DNA from: an uncultured Prochlorococcus sp.
Lineage (GTDB): Bacteria; Cyanobacteriota; Cyanobacteriia; PCC-6307; Cyanobiaceae
Assembly (NCBI GenBank): GCA_902622625.1
Contig: CACNQS010000007.1
Coordinates: 1-53,730, forward strand
Direction: 5' to 3'
Length of the DNA: 53,730 nt
Shown: positions 24,040 through 32,594 of the stretch, piece by piece
Position numbering within the stretch: the stretch's first letter is position 1
Layout of the letters: each line of letters begins with the position of its first letter
The notes under the pieces: model-generated
Seen by the model: only the letters and a program-made list of their open reading frames with translations
What the model was told of the DNA's origin: nothing
The model's database searches: none
Position numbers and translations under genes: made by a program

Positions 24040-26334
24040 TTAATCCAAAGATAAAGCATTAATTACAACTGTAATAGAGCTAATAGCCATCAATAATGCT
24101 GCTATAGAGGGAGTAAGAAGAATACCGTATTTAGGGAACAAAATGCCTGCAGCTAAAGGTATAGCTAGTAAGTTGTAACCAAAAGCCCATGTTAGATTTT
24201 GCTTTATTTTTCTTATAGTTTTTTTTGCAAGATTTAAGGCGTAGGGTAATCCATTTAGTTGATCTCCCATTAATACTACATCTGCATTTGCCTTGGCTAT
24301 TTGAGTACCTGATCCAACAGCAATTCCTAGGTCTGAGGATGCTAATGCTGGGACATCATTAATACCATCACCAATCATTGCTACTTTATTATCAATTTTT
24401 AAATTTTCTATAGTCTTTAGCTTCATTTCAGGAAGAAGACCCCATTTGACTTCACTTTCTTTAAAACCAATTTTTTTTGCTATAGCTAAAACTGTTTGTT
24501 TCCTATCTCCACTTAAAATATTAATTTTAAATTTGTTTTTTCTTAAATTTTGCACTGTTTTAATTGAATCATCTCTGAGTAAATCTCCTAGGAAGATAAA
24601 GCCTAATAACTTATCTTTTATACTTACTCCAATAATAGTGTTTGTTTTTGTCTCTTCATTTTCAATTACTTTTTTTGCATCACTATCAATGATTGTTCCT
24701 TTACTTAGTAGCCATTCAATATTTCCAATATTAATCAGTCCATCAATTGAATCTAGTTCTCCAGAAATACCTCGGCCTGAATGAGTGATAATTTTTTTTA
24801 TTGGAAATAAACTTAAATTTTGTTTTTTTGCTTCTTGAATCAACGCATCTGCTATTGGATGTCTGCTTTCCTTTTCTAAGCTGGCAGCTATTCTTAATAA
24901 AAAAGAATGATCTTCATAATTTTTATAATCAACGATGAATGGCTTACCTTTTGTTAAGGTACCTGTCTTGTCAAAAATAATGTGATTAATTTTTGAAGCC
25001 ATCTCTATTTTGTCCCCGCCTTTAAATAAAACGCCCTTTTTTGCTGCTTTACCTGATGCGACAGTTATTACAGTTGGGGTGGCTAAACCTAATGCACAAG
25101 GACAAGCTATTACTAAAACAGCAATTGACAATTGTATTGCTAAACTAAGAAAATTTTCAGCATTACTACCAAGCGAACTATGAAGTGTATGGTTTGAGTG
25201 AGTTATGAGTTGATGATTATGACTTAATAAATCTGGCCAAATGTTTCTTGCCCCCTTCCACCAAAAGAAGAAAGTTAAGGTAGCAAAAATAAGGACAAAG
25301 TAAGTAAATTTGCCTGCAATTTCATCCGCAATTCTTTGAATGCGAGGTTTTCTAGCGTTTACAGACTCAATAAGATTTACTAGTTTCGCAAGAGAAGAAT
25401 CCCCTCCAACCTTTTGTACTTTAAGTCTAAGAGTTGAATTAAGATTTAAAGACCCACTAGATAGATTTTCACCTTCTTTTACCTCGATAGGTCTGGATTC
25501 TCCAGTGATATGAGAAACATCAATATATGAATTACCTTGAGTAACAATGCAGTCAGCGGGCACTCTGTCTCCAGCTAAAACTTGAATCTCTTGATTTGGT
25601 CTTAAAGTGTTTACCCTTATTGATTTTATTTGATTATCTTCTGTGTAGATATTTGCCATTTCAGGTTGAAGATCTAATAACTCTCCAATAGATGAACCAG
25701 TTTGGTATCTTGCTCTTTCCTCTAAGAAACGCCCAATCAATATGAAACCTAACAACATAACTGGTTCATTAAAAAAACAAGGAAAACCAGTGGCAGGAAA
25801 TATTAAGGATAGAAGACTTGTTATATATGCGCTAGTTACTCCAAGAGCTACTAGAGAATCCATATCAGGACGGTTCTTAATAAAAGATTTAAAACCATTA
25901 ATAATTATTCCTCTGCCAGGAAAGAATAGAGCTAATGTTGCTAATGAGGCGTGAAAAAATATATTACCTAATATAGGAAAATTTATATATCTTCCTTCTG
26001 CTAGATGACCTAAACCTGAAAATAATAAAAGTAATAAAGCAAAAGTTAGTTTTTTCCATTGATTATTCCAGCTCTTTTTTTTTTCTAATTCTGCTTTATT
26101 TATTTTTTTTGAAAAATCATTTATGTAAATCTTTGATGGAAAACCATTTTCTTTTAGATTTTCGAGAACTGCTTCTAGTTCTATCTGTTTCTGGGTGATT
26201 TCAAAATATGCACTTTCAGTTAGTAAGTTAACAGAAACATTTTCAATACCATCAGAATTTTTTAATATTTTTTCAACAGTGCTAACACAACCACCGCACT
26301 TCATTCCTGTAATGCTTAATTGAATGCTTTCCAT
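24040..26334 (-). CDS. Copper-translocating P1B-type ATPase
   Basis: A 764-aa membrane pump. It has an N-terminal heavy-metal domain with C13-G-G-C16, the phosphatase motif TGES (residues 277-280), the membrane metal site C411-P-C413, the phosphorylation site D455-KTGT, and GDGIND in the hinge. The YN pair in the seventh helix (FGYNLLAIPLAAG) and MxxSS in the last (LLMAISSITVVINAL) are the Cu(I)-subtype signature. An exported loop before the CPC helix holds five histidines (H372, 374, 379, 382, 385). Cyanobacteria use such pumps (CtaA, PacS) to feed copper to plastocyanin and cytochrome oxidase. I cannot tell CtaA from PacS. Confidence 0.9.
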   Translation of the reverse strand: MESIQLSITGMKCGGCVSTVEKILKNSDGIENVSVNLLTESAYFEITQKQIELEAVLENLKENGFPSKIYINDFSKKINKAELEKKKSWNNQWKKLTFALLLLLFSGLGHLAEGRYINFPILGNIFFHASLATLALFFPGRGIIINGFKSFIKNRPDMDSLVALGVTSAYITSLLSLIFPATGFPCFFNEPVMLLGFILIGRFLEERARYQTGSSIGELLDLQPEMANIYTEDNQIKSIRVNTLRPNQEIQVLAGDRVPADCIVTQGNSYIDVSHITGESRPIEVKEGENLSSGSLNLNSTLRLKVQKVGGDSSLAKLVNLIESVNARKPRIQRIADEIAGKFTYFVLIFATLTFFFWWKGARNIWPDLLSHNHQLITHSNHTLHSSLGSNAENFLSLAIQLSIAVLVIACPCALGLATPTVITVASGKAAKKGVLFKGGDKIEMASKINHIIFDKTGTLTKGKPFIVDYKNYEDHSFLLRIAASLEKESRHPIADALIQEAKKQNLSLFPIKKIITHSGRGISGELDSIDGLINIGNIEWLLSKGTIIDSDAKKVIENEETKTNTIIGVSIKDKLLGFIFLGDLLRDDSIKTVQNLRKNKFKINILSGDRKQTVLAIAKKIGFKESEVKWGLLPEMKLKTIENLKIDNKVAMIGDGINDVPALASSDLGIAVGSGTQIAKANADVVLMGDQLNGLPYALNLAKKTIRKIKQNLTWAFGYNLLAIPLAAGILFPKYGILLTPSIAALLMAISSITVVINALSLD

Positions 26335-26455
26335 ATTTTTCGCGATTGAAGCAAATTAATGCTCTGCCTATTTTTTAACTATAATAATAAATGTAATAGA
26401 CTTTTTAAATAGTTATTCTTTAAATTACTATATTAATTTTATTAGTTTTAGAGCG

Positions 26456-26977
26456 GTGCCTAGTAATCAAAACAGAGACAATTTTATTGATAAAGCTTTT
26501 ACTGTAATTGCTGAATCTATTGTAAAAATTATGCCTATTGCAGAGAAAGAAAAAAAGGCATATATATATTATAGAGATGGCTTGGCCGCACAAAATAATG
26601 GGGATTATTCGGAAGCATTAGAGTATTACAAAGAGAGTTTATTACTTGAAGAAAATAAAATTGATAGGGGTGAGACTTTAAAAAATATGGCAATAATATA
26701 TATGAGTAATGGAGAAGAGGATTTGTCTATTGAAACTTATGAAAAAGCACTATTAGAAAATCCTAAACAGCCATCATGCCTCAAAAATATAGGTTTAATT
26801 TATGAAAAAAGGGGAAGATACGCTGAGCAAAATGGTGATTTAGATCAGAGAGATATTTGGTTTGATAAAGCCGCTGAAGTCTGGTCTAAAGCAGTTAGGT
26901 TATATCCAGGTGGGTATCTTGATATTGAGAATTGGTTGAAAAACTCAGGCAGAAGCTCAATTGATATGTACCTTTGA
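26456..26977 (+). CDS. ycf3: Photosystem I assembly protein Ycf3
   Basis: A 173-aa TPR protein bound to the thylakoid membrane surface that helps assemble PsaA/PsaB. The near-invariant opening ([19 protein letters not shown]) is followed by three TPR units with [24 protein letters not shown], then [18 protein letters not shown] and [19 protein letters not shown]. The [20 protein letters not shown] tail is also conserved. The start is a GTG at 26456. It ends five bases from the convergent radA gene and is divergent from the copper ATPase. Confidence 0.95.
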   Translation: MPSNQNRDNFIDKAFTVIAESIVKIMPIAEKEKKAYIYYRDGLAAQNNGDYSEALEYYKESLLLEENKIDRGETLKNMAIIYMSNGEEDLSIETYEKALLENPKQPSCLKNIGLIYEKRGRYAEQNGDLDQRDIWFDKAAEVWSKAVRLYPGGYLDIENWLKNSGRSSIDMYL

Positions 26978-26982
26978 TTTTT

Positions 26983-28335
26983 TTATTTTGACAAAGAATA
27001 ATCCACTGCTTCTTTAATATTGGATATCTCTTTGATATTTATTAACTTTTGAAATTTATTATTTAGTTCCTCCTCTATTTTTGGCACTACGATATTTTTA
27101 ATTCCTAGTCTTACAGCTTCTTCTATCTTTATATGGAGGTTATTCGATTTTCTAACTTGACCGCTCAAACCCAATTCCCCAATAAATGAGGTATTAGCCA
27201 AAGGAGGAATATTTTTCAAACTCGATAAAATTGATATTGCCACACCTAAGTCAGATGAGGGATCATTAATTTCAAAACCTCCACCAGTAGCTACATAACA
27301 ATCAAACTCAGATAATTTTATCCCTACGTGTTTTTCAATGACAGCGAGAATTTGATGCAATCTATTTATGCTAATTCCAGTTGTAGTTCGTCTTGGGTTA
27401 CTGTAGAAAGTTTTATTTACCAGTGCTTGTATATCAACTGCTAATGGTCGAGTGCCTTCATTTGTAATCGTAGTTGTTACACCTGAAATATTTTCTTTAT
27501 TTGTAAAAATTGAACTTGGGTTTTTTATCTCACGTAAACCCTCTTCAAGCATTTCAAAAATTCCAATTTCAAAGGTCGATCCAAATCGATTTTTTATACT
27601 TCTTAGTAATCTATGAGATGAAATCTTATCTCCTTCAAAGTTTATTACTGTATCAACTAAATGTTCTAGAGTTTTAGGGCCAGCTAAAGCACCATCTTTG
27701 GTTACATGACCAATTATTAGAAGCGCGATATTATTATCTTTGGCTAGATTTTGCAACTCAGAAGAACATTCTCTAACTTGAGAAACAGATCCTGGAGAAC
27801 TTTGCATTTCATGATTATGGATGGCTTGAATACTATCAATAATTGCGAAACTTGGATTGACACGTTTGATCTCTTCAATAATTAGAGATAAATTAGTTTC
27901 TGCAAAAATTTTTAAATCAATACTGTTTTGATTTAATCTTTCCCATCTAATTTTTAATTGTTCTAGGGATTCTTCTGCAGTTATGTATAACACTTTTTCA
28001 TTGAGAGATATTTTCCCCGCTGATTGAAGAACTAATGTGCTTTTACCTATACCTGGTTCTCCTCCGAGTAAAACAACAGATCCAGGTACAATTCCACCTC
28101 CAAGAACTCGATCAAATTCCCTAAAACCACTCGAAAATCTTAATATTTTTTTTGATGAGATCTCATGAAACCGTATAGATTTTTTACTATTTTTTTTCTC
28201 TTGATATTTAGAGGTCTTACTTTTTATTTCTTCAACAATGGAATTCCATGAGTTGCAATTAAGGCATTTTCCAAAGTATTGAGAAGTTTCAGATCCGCAA
28301 TTCTGACAAATAAAAGTCGATAATTTGCTAGACAT
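26983..28335 (-). CDS. radA: DNA repair protein RadA
   Basis: A 450-aa recombination protein that promotes branch migration. An N-terminal zinc finger has C10, C13, C24 and C27. The RecA-like core has Walker A GGEPGIGKST, and the RadA-specific motif KNRFG follows (in RSIKNRFGS). The C-terminal Lon-protease-like domain spans about residues 270-440. Length is normal. It is convergent with ycf3 and divergent from rpaB with a 107-base gap. Confidence 0.94.
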   Translation of the reverse strand: MSSKLSTFICQNCGSETSQYFGKCLNCNSWNSIVEEIKSKTSKYQEKKNSKKSIRFHEISSKKILRFSSGFREFDRVLGGGIVPGSVVLLGGEPGIGKSTLVLQSAGKISLNEKVLYITAEESLEQLKIRWERLNQNSIDLKIFAETNLSLIIEEIKRVNPSFAIIDSIQAIHNHEMQSSPGSVSQVRECSSELQNLAKDNNIALLIIGHVTKDGALAGPKTLEHLVDTVINFEGDKISSHRLLRSIKNRFGSTFEIGIFEMLEEGLREIKNPSSIFTNKENISGVTTTITNEGTRPLAVDIQALVNKTFYSNPRRTTTGISINRLHQILAVIEKHVGIKLSEFDCYVATGGGFEINDPSSDLGVAISILSSLKNIPPLANTSFIGELGLSGQVRKSNNLHIKIEEAVRLGIKNIVVPKIEEELNNKFQKLINIKEISNIKEAVDYSLSK

Positions 28336-28442
28336 TAAGTTTCTGAACGAAGTAAGGGAACTAGAATGTTTGGGATTTTGCCCCTCTACAAGTTAGATTA
28401 GGTTAATAATAAATTCTCTTACTGATTAGCTAATAGAAACAA

Positions 28443-29189
28443 ATGGCTCTATCTAGTCAAACTAAAGAAACTATACTTGTCGCAGATGACGAGGCAAGTA
28501 TTAGAAGAATTCTGGAGACACGTCTCTCCATGATTGGCTACAAAGTTGTAACTGCAAGTGATGGTAAAGAAGCACTAAAGTTATTTAAGGATTACGAACC
28601 TGATTTAGTAGTGCTTGACGTCATGATGCCAAAGTTAGATGGTTATGGAGTTTGTCAAGAATTAAGGAAAGATTCTGATGTTCCAATTGTTATGTTAACT
28701 GCATTAGGAGATGTCGCAGATAGGATAACAGGTTTAGAATTGGGGGCTGATGATTATGTAGTAAAACCATTCAGCCCAAAGGAATTAGAAGCTAGAATAA
28801 GGTGTGTTCTTAGAAGAATCGACAAAGAACAAATTCCTGGAATGCCTAATTCAGGATTAATTTTGGTAACGGATATAAAAATTGATACAAATCGAAGACA
28901 AGTTTTTAAAAGCGATGAGAGAATAAGATTAACTGGAATGGAATTTAGTCTCTTAGAGCTTTTGGTAAGTAGGTCAGGAGAGCCATTTAGTAGAGGAGAG
29001 ATTTTGAAAGAAGTTTGGGGATATACCCCCGAGAGACATGTAGACACAAGAGTCGTGGATGTTCATATATCAAGATTAAGATCAAAACTTGAGGCTGATC
29101 CAGCAAATCCTGAATTAATTTTGACAGCAAGGGGTACAGGATATCTTTTCCAACGGATTGTTGATATTGCTCCTTTTGATGGTAAATAA
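28443..29189 (+). CDS. rpaB: Response regulator RpaB (Ycf27-type, OmpR family)
   Basis: A 248-aa essential cyanobacterial regulator. The receiver domain (about 9-125) has the acidic pocket D15, D16 and E17, phospho-acceptor D59 and K108 in VKPF. The OmpR-type DNA-binding domain (about 140-240) includes KEVWGYTPERHVDTRVVDVHISRLRSKLE, whose HVDTRVVDVH is the RpaB/Ycf27 form. It works with the Hik33 kinase to control high-light and photosystem genes through HLR1 sites; I see no clear HLR1 pair just upstream of it. Its stop codon is immediately followed by the plsX ATG with no spacer, implying co-transcription with lipid genes. Confidence 0.92.
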   Translation: MALSSQTKETILVADDEASIRRILETRLSMIGYKVVTASDGKEALKLFKDYEPDLVVLDVMMPKLDGYGVCQELRKDSDVPIVMLTALGDVADRITGLELGADDYVVKPFSPKELEARIRCVLRRIDKEQIPGMPNSGLILVTDIKIDTNRRQVFKSDERIRLTGMEFSLLELLVSRSGEPFSRGEILKEVWGYTPERHVDTRVVDVHISRLRSKLEADPANPELILTARGTGYLFQRIVDIAPFDGK

Positions 29190-30608
29190 ATGGGGAAAGA
29201 AACAGCGCAAAAAATTAACAAGCCCAGAGCTATTAGAAGATTAGTTATTTGGTACAAAAGAAATTCGGCTGTCACTTCAATAGTAGATACTGCTGCTAGT
29301 TCTGCGGCAACGGCTAGTAATGTTGCGGGGAATGTGGTTTCTGGTGCTGGTTCTGTTGTGACCACTGCTAGTAATGTTGCGAGTAATGTTGCAGGCAATG
29401 TTGCAGGTAATGTAGTTTCAAGCGCTGAATCTGTTGTGAATACTGCCAGCAGTGTTGTTTCAAATGCTAGCTCAATAGCAAAAAATACATTACAGCCATT
29501 AGTTTTTGACCCATTAAAAAGATTACAAAATAGCGATAATATTTTAGATAAGGTCGAAGATATTCAATCTAAAAGAATTTGGATCGCAGTGGATGGTATG
29601 GGTGGAGATTATGCTCCCGGCCCAATTCTTGAAGGTTGCCTCGAAGCAATTGGTAGATTCCCAATAAATATAAAGTTTGTCGGCAAAATTGATAAAGTTA
29701 AAGATGCAGCGGAAAAAACTGGCATAGCAGAATTATTAGAAAATGAAATTAATAATAATCGTCTTGAATTAATTGATAGTGGAGAGCCTATTGGGATGAA
29801 TGAAGAAGCTACTGCAGTCAGAAAAAGGAAAAATGCAAGCATAAACGTTGCAATGGATTTAGTGAGAAATAATAAAGCTGAAGCTGTCTACTCAGCTGGT
29901 AATTCAGGTGCCATGATGGCTTCTGCCATATTTAGAATTGGAAGATTGAAAGGGATTGATAGACCAGCCATAGGAGCATTATTTCCAACAAGGGATCAAA
30001 CTCGCCCTGTATTAGTTTTAGATGTTGGTGCAAATACTGATTGTAAGCCATCTTATCTACATCAATTTGCTCTTCTAGGTAACATTTATGCAAAAGATGT
30101 CTTACAAGTAAAAAAACCAAGAATAGGCCTTTTAAATATTGGAGAAGAAGAATGCAAAGGTAATGATTTATCCCTAAAAACATTTGAATTATTATCTTCT
30201 GAAAAAAGTTTTGATTTTGGAGGCAATTGTGAAGGGCGAGATGTATTATCAGGTAGCTTCGACGTAGTTGTCTGTGATGGATTTACTGGAAATATATTAT
30301 TGAAATTTCTTGAATCTGTGGGAGGAGTTTTATTAGATATTTTGAGATCTGAGCTGCCACGTGGAAGGCGGGGGAAAGTTGGTTCAGCTTTTTTAAGAAG
30401 TAATCTACTCAGAATTAAGAAAAGGTTAGATCATGCCGAACATGGAGGAGCTTTATTACTTGGGGTGAATGGTATTTGTGTTATTGGTCATGGAAGTAGC
30501 AAATCTTTATCAGTCGTTAGTGCTCTCCGCTTGGCTCACTCTGCAGTGAATCATGGTGTTATGGACAATTTAAATCAACTGCAAAAGCTTCAAGTTTTAA
30601 ATTCATAA
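29190..30608 (+). CDS. plsX: Phosphate acyltransferase PlsX with a heptad-repeat N-terminal extension
   Basis: A 472-aa protein. Residues 129-472 are a complete PlsX, which makes acyl-phosphate from acyl-ACP for phosphatidate synthesis: WIAVDGMGGDYAPGP, the SAGNSGAMM loop, LDVGANTDCKP, CDGFTGNILLK and the C-terminal HGSSK. Residues 1-27 are basic (KINKPRAIRRLVIWYKRN), and residues 28-99 are a low-complexity Ala/Val/Ser/Asn region with a heptad pattern. Ordinary PlsX is about 340 aa and starts near residue 129 here. The extension is in frame and directly follows the rpaB stop, so the ATG at 29190 is probably used. A later start is possible but no good in-frame ATG lies just before residue 129. 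Confidence 0.9.
   Translation: MGKETAQKINKPRAIRRLVIWYKRNSAVTSIVDTAASSAATASNVAGNVVSGAGSVVTTASNVASNVAGNVAGNVVSSAESVVNTASSVVSNASSIAKNTLQPLVFDPLKRLQNSDNILDKVEDIQSKRIWIAVDGMGGDYAPGPILEGCLEAIGRFPINIKFVGKIDKVKDAAEKTGIAELLENEINNNRLELIDSGEPIGMNEEATAVRKRKNASINVAMDLVRNNKAEAVYSAGNSGAMMASAIFRIGRLKGIDRPAIGALFPTRDQTRPVLVLDVGANTDCKPSYLHQFALLGNIYAKDVLQVKKPRIGLLNIGEEECKGNDLSLKTFELLSSEKSFDFGGNCEGRDVLSGSFDVVVCDGFTGNILLKFLESVGGVLLDILRSELPRGRRGKVGSAFLRSNLLRIKKRLDHAEHGGALLLGVNGICVIGHGSSKSLSVVSALRLAHSAVNHGVMDNLNQLQKLQVLNS
29271..29486 (+). repeat. Heptad repeat region in PlsX (about eight units)
   Basis: Residues 28-99 of PlsX follow the pattern A-x-(N/S)-V-V-(S/T/N)-x, with alanines every seven residues at 39, 46, 53 and 60 and again at 72, 79, 86 and 93, and valine pairs three to four residues after most of them. 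The interruption at 60-72 is a run of four-residue units (VASN, VAGN, VAGN). At DNA level a 12-base unit based on AATGTTGC repeats there, and GCTAGTAATGTTGCG occurs twice, 54 bases apart, suggesting growth by slippage. Confidence 0.85.
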
Positions 30609-30617
30609 AACATATTG

Positions 30618-30637
30618 AGTCAAATTTATGTTTGACT
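30618..30637. promoter_or_regulatory. Perfect 7-bp inverted repeat between plsX and fabH
   Basis: AGTCAAA-TTTATG-TTTGACT sits nine bases after the plsX stop and 24 bases before the fabH start. No T tract follows, so it is not an intrinsic terminator. TTGAGT (30615-30620), which overlaps its left arm, and TAATAT (30637-30642) are 16 bases apart and could be a promoter, which would make the palindrome an operator. It could also be an mRNA hairpin that tunes fabH expression. Confidence 0.4.
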
Positions 30638-30661
30638 AATATAAGTAACTAAAAAACTCTT

Positions 30662-31669
30662 TTGGAAGGAATAAATTTTAATCAGATTGGAGTGTCATTC
30701 AAGGGAAGTGGAAGTTATGTACCTGATCAAATCCTAACCAATCAAAAAATTAGTCAAAAAGTTGATACAAGCAATGAATGGATAAAATCTAGAACTGGTA
30801 TTTCTGAGAGAAGAATCTCTAGCGTAGAAGATAATGTTACTGAGATGGGTTATAAGGCTGCTCTAAAGGCTATAGAAATGGCTAATTGGGATATGAAAAC
30901 GATTGATTTGATTGTTTTAGCTACTTCTACTCCGCATGATTTATTTGGATCAGCCCCATCCATTCAAGCTAAATTAGGGGCAGCTAATGCTGTAGCTTTC
31001 GATTTAACTGCAGCTTGTAGTGGCTTTTTATTTGCCTTAATAACAGCCTCACAATTTTTAAAAGGGGGTAGTTTTAAAAGGGCTATTGTTATTGGAGCAG
31101 ATCAATTATCAAGTTTTGTTGATTGGAATGATAGAAGAAGTTGTATTCTCTTTGGAGATGGTGCCGGTGCATTAGCAATTGAAGCCACAAATGAATTTGA
31201 TAATTTTATAGGTTTTGATATGAGAACTGATGGGGGGAGGGGTTCTTTTCTTAATCTTCCTTCAAAAAATAATAAGGATTCAATAGTTGATGAAATTGAC
31301 TTTTTAAGTGGAGGTTTTTCTCCAATTCAGATGAATGGTCAGGAAGTTTATAAATTCGCAGTTAAAGAAGTCCCCCTAATTCTTCAAAAGTTGTTGAAAA
31401 AAATGAAATATAATTCTGATCAAGTTGATTGGCTCTTGTTGCATCAAGCTAATCAAAGAATATTGGATTCTGTAGGAGAAAGGTTAAAAATTCCCAGAGA
31501 AAAGATTCTTAGTAATTTAGAAAAATATGGCAATACTTCAGCCGCAACAATTCCACTAATGATGGATGAGGCTGTAAGAGATTATAGAATTAAACAAAAT
31601 GATATTATTGCTACAAGTGGTTTCGGTGCTGGGCTAAGTTGGGGTGCAGCCCTAATTAAATGGGGTTAA
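30662..31669 (+). CDS. fabH: 3-oxoacyl-ACP synthase III
   Basis: A 335-aa condensing enzyme that starts fatty acid synthesis from acetyl-CoA and malonyl-ACP. The catalytic triad is C119 (TAACSGF), H261 (LLLHQANQRI) and N291 (YGNTSAAT). The C-terminal GFGAGLSWGAALIKW is typical. The start is a TTG at 30662; residues before SYVPDQILTN fit the family and no ATG is available there. It is part of the plsX-fabH-fabD-plsC run, with 53 bases after plsX containing an inverted repeat and 22 before fabD. Confidence 0.95.
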   Translation: MEGINFNQIGVSFKGSGSYVPDQILTNQKISQKVDTSNEWIKSRTGISERRISSVEDNVTEMGYKAALKAIEMANWDMKTIDLIVLATSTPHDLFGSAPSIQAKLGAANAVAFDLTAACSGFLFALITASQFLKGGSFKRAIVIGADQLSSFVDWNDRRSCILFGDGAGALAIEATNEFDNFIGFDMRTDGGRGSFLNLPSKNNKDSIVDEIDFLSGGFSPIQMNGQEVYKFAVKEVPLILQKLLKKMKYNSDQVDWLLLHQANQRILDSVGERLKIPREKILSNLEKYGNTSAATIPLMMDEAVRDYRIKQNDIIATSGFGAGLSWGAALIKWG

Positions 31670-31691
31670 AAACAAAATAGGAAGGAACATT

Positions 31692-32588
31692 ATGACAGTT
31701 GCATGGGTATTCCCTGGACAGGGTTCGCAAAAAATTGGAATGGCAAAACAAATTGAAAATTTGCCCAATACAAAAGAGAGGTTTAGTTATGCATCTGAGA
31801 TATTTGAAAGGAATTTATTTGAAATTTGTGAGTTAAATAATGAACCAACAAATCCTCTTATTGATTTAAATAACACAAGAAACACACAAATTTGTCTTTT
31901 TTTAGTTGAATCAATTTTATTAGATGCATTGAAGGAAAATGGATTTAAACCAACTTATGTTGCTGGGCATAGTCTTGGAGAAATCACTGCACTATATTGT
32001 GCGGATGTTTTTTCATTCGAAGATTGCGTTTCTCTAATAAAAGAAAGGTCTCAATTAATGGTAAATGCTGGGAAAGGATCGATGGCAGCAGTAATTGGTT
32101 TTGATAGAAATGAACTTGATCTATTAGTACAAAAAATTGATGATATTGTAATTGCAAATGATAATAGCTCTTCCCAAGTTGTCTTATCAGGATCTACTGA
32201 AGCATTAGATAATTTGTCGAGAGAATTTTCTTGTAAAAGATTCTTGAAATTAAATGTTTCAGGTGCATTTCATTCACCATTTATGAATGAATCTTCATCA
32301 AAATTTTCTGAATATTTAAAACAGATTCAATTTAAAAAACCCTCTTTCCCAGTCATAAGTAATTGTGAACCTTCACTTTGTAGTGATGCAAACGAGCTTA
32401 AAATTAGATTAGAAAAGCAAATGTGCAATGGAGTTAGGTGGCGAGAAACTATGGATTTAATGGCAAAAGATAGTGATCTACATATTGTTGAAATTGGCCC
32501 TTCTAATGTATTAAGCGGTTTAGGAAAAAGACATCTTAAAGGTGTGAAAATTTCTCAAGTTTCATCTTCTGATCAAATATCTTATTAA
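31692..32588 (+). CDS. fabD: Malonyl-CoA:ACP transacylase
   Basis: A 298-aa enzyme that loads malonate onto acyl carrier protein. The nucleophile S94 is in GHSLGE and the catalytic H194 in SGAFHSPFM; FPGQGSQ opens the protein near residue 7. It has one of the clearest ribosome binding sites in the window: GGAAGGA at 31680-31686, five bases before the ATG. It lies 22 bases after fabH and six before plsC. Confidence 0.95.
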   Translation: MTVAWVFPGQGSQKIGMAKQIENLPNTKERFSYASEIFERNLFEICELNNEPTNPLIDLNNTRNTQICLFLVESILLDALKENGFKPTYVAGHSLGEITALYCADVFSFEDCVSLIKERSQLMVNAGKGSMAAVIGFDRNELDLLVQKIDDIVIANDNSSSQVVLSGSTEALDNLSREFSCKRFLKLNVSGAFHSPFMNESSSKFSEYLKQIQFKKPSFPVISNCEPSLCSDANELKIRLEKQMCNGVRWRETMDLMAKDSDLHIVEIGPSNVLSGLGKRHLKGVKISQVSSSDQISY

Positions 32589-32594
32589 TTTTGT

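Noticed and set aside
24446..24784. Plus-strand 112-codon frame inside the copper ATPase gene
   Set aside because: It lies wholly opposite the conserved ATP-binding domain, which explains the sequence constraint; the product is low-complexity Ser/Leu/Ile.
29063..29398. Minus-strand 111-codon Ala/Thr-rich frame opposite the plsX repeat
   Set aside because: Its composition is the mirror of the Ala/Val heptad repeat and the end of rpaB. The sense frame is part of a long conserved protein.
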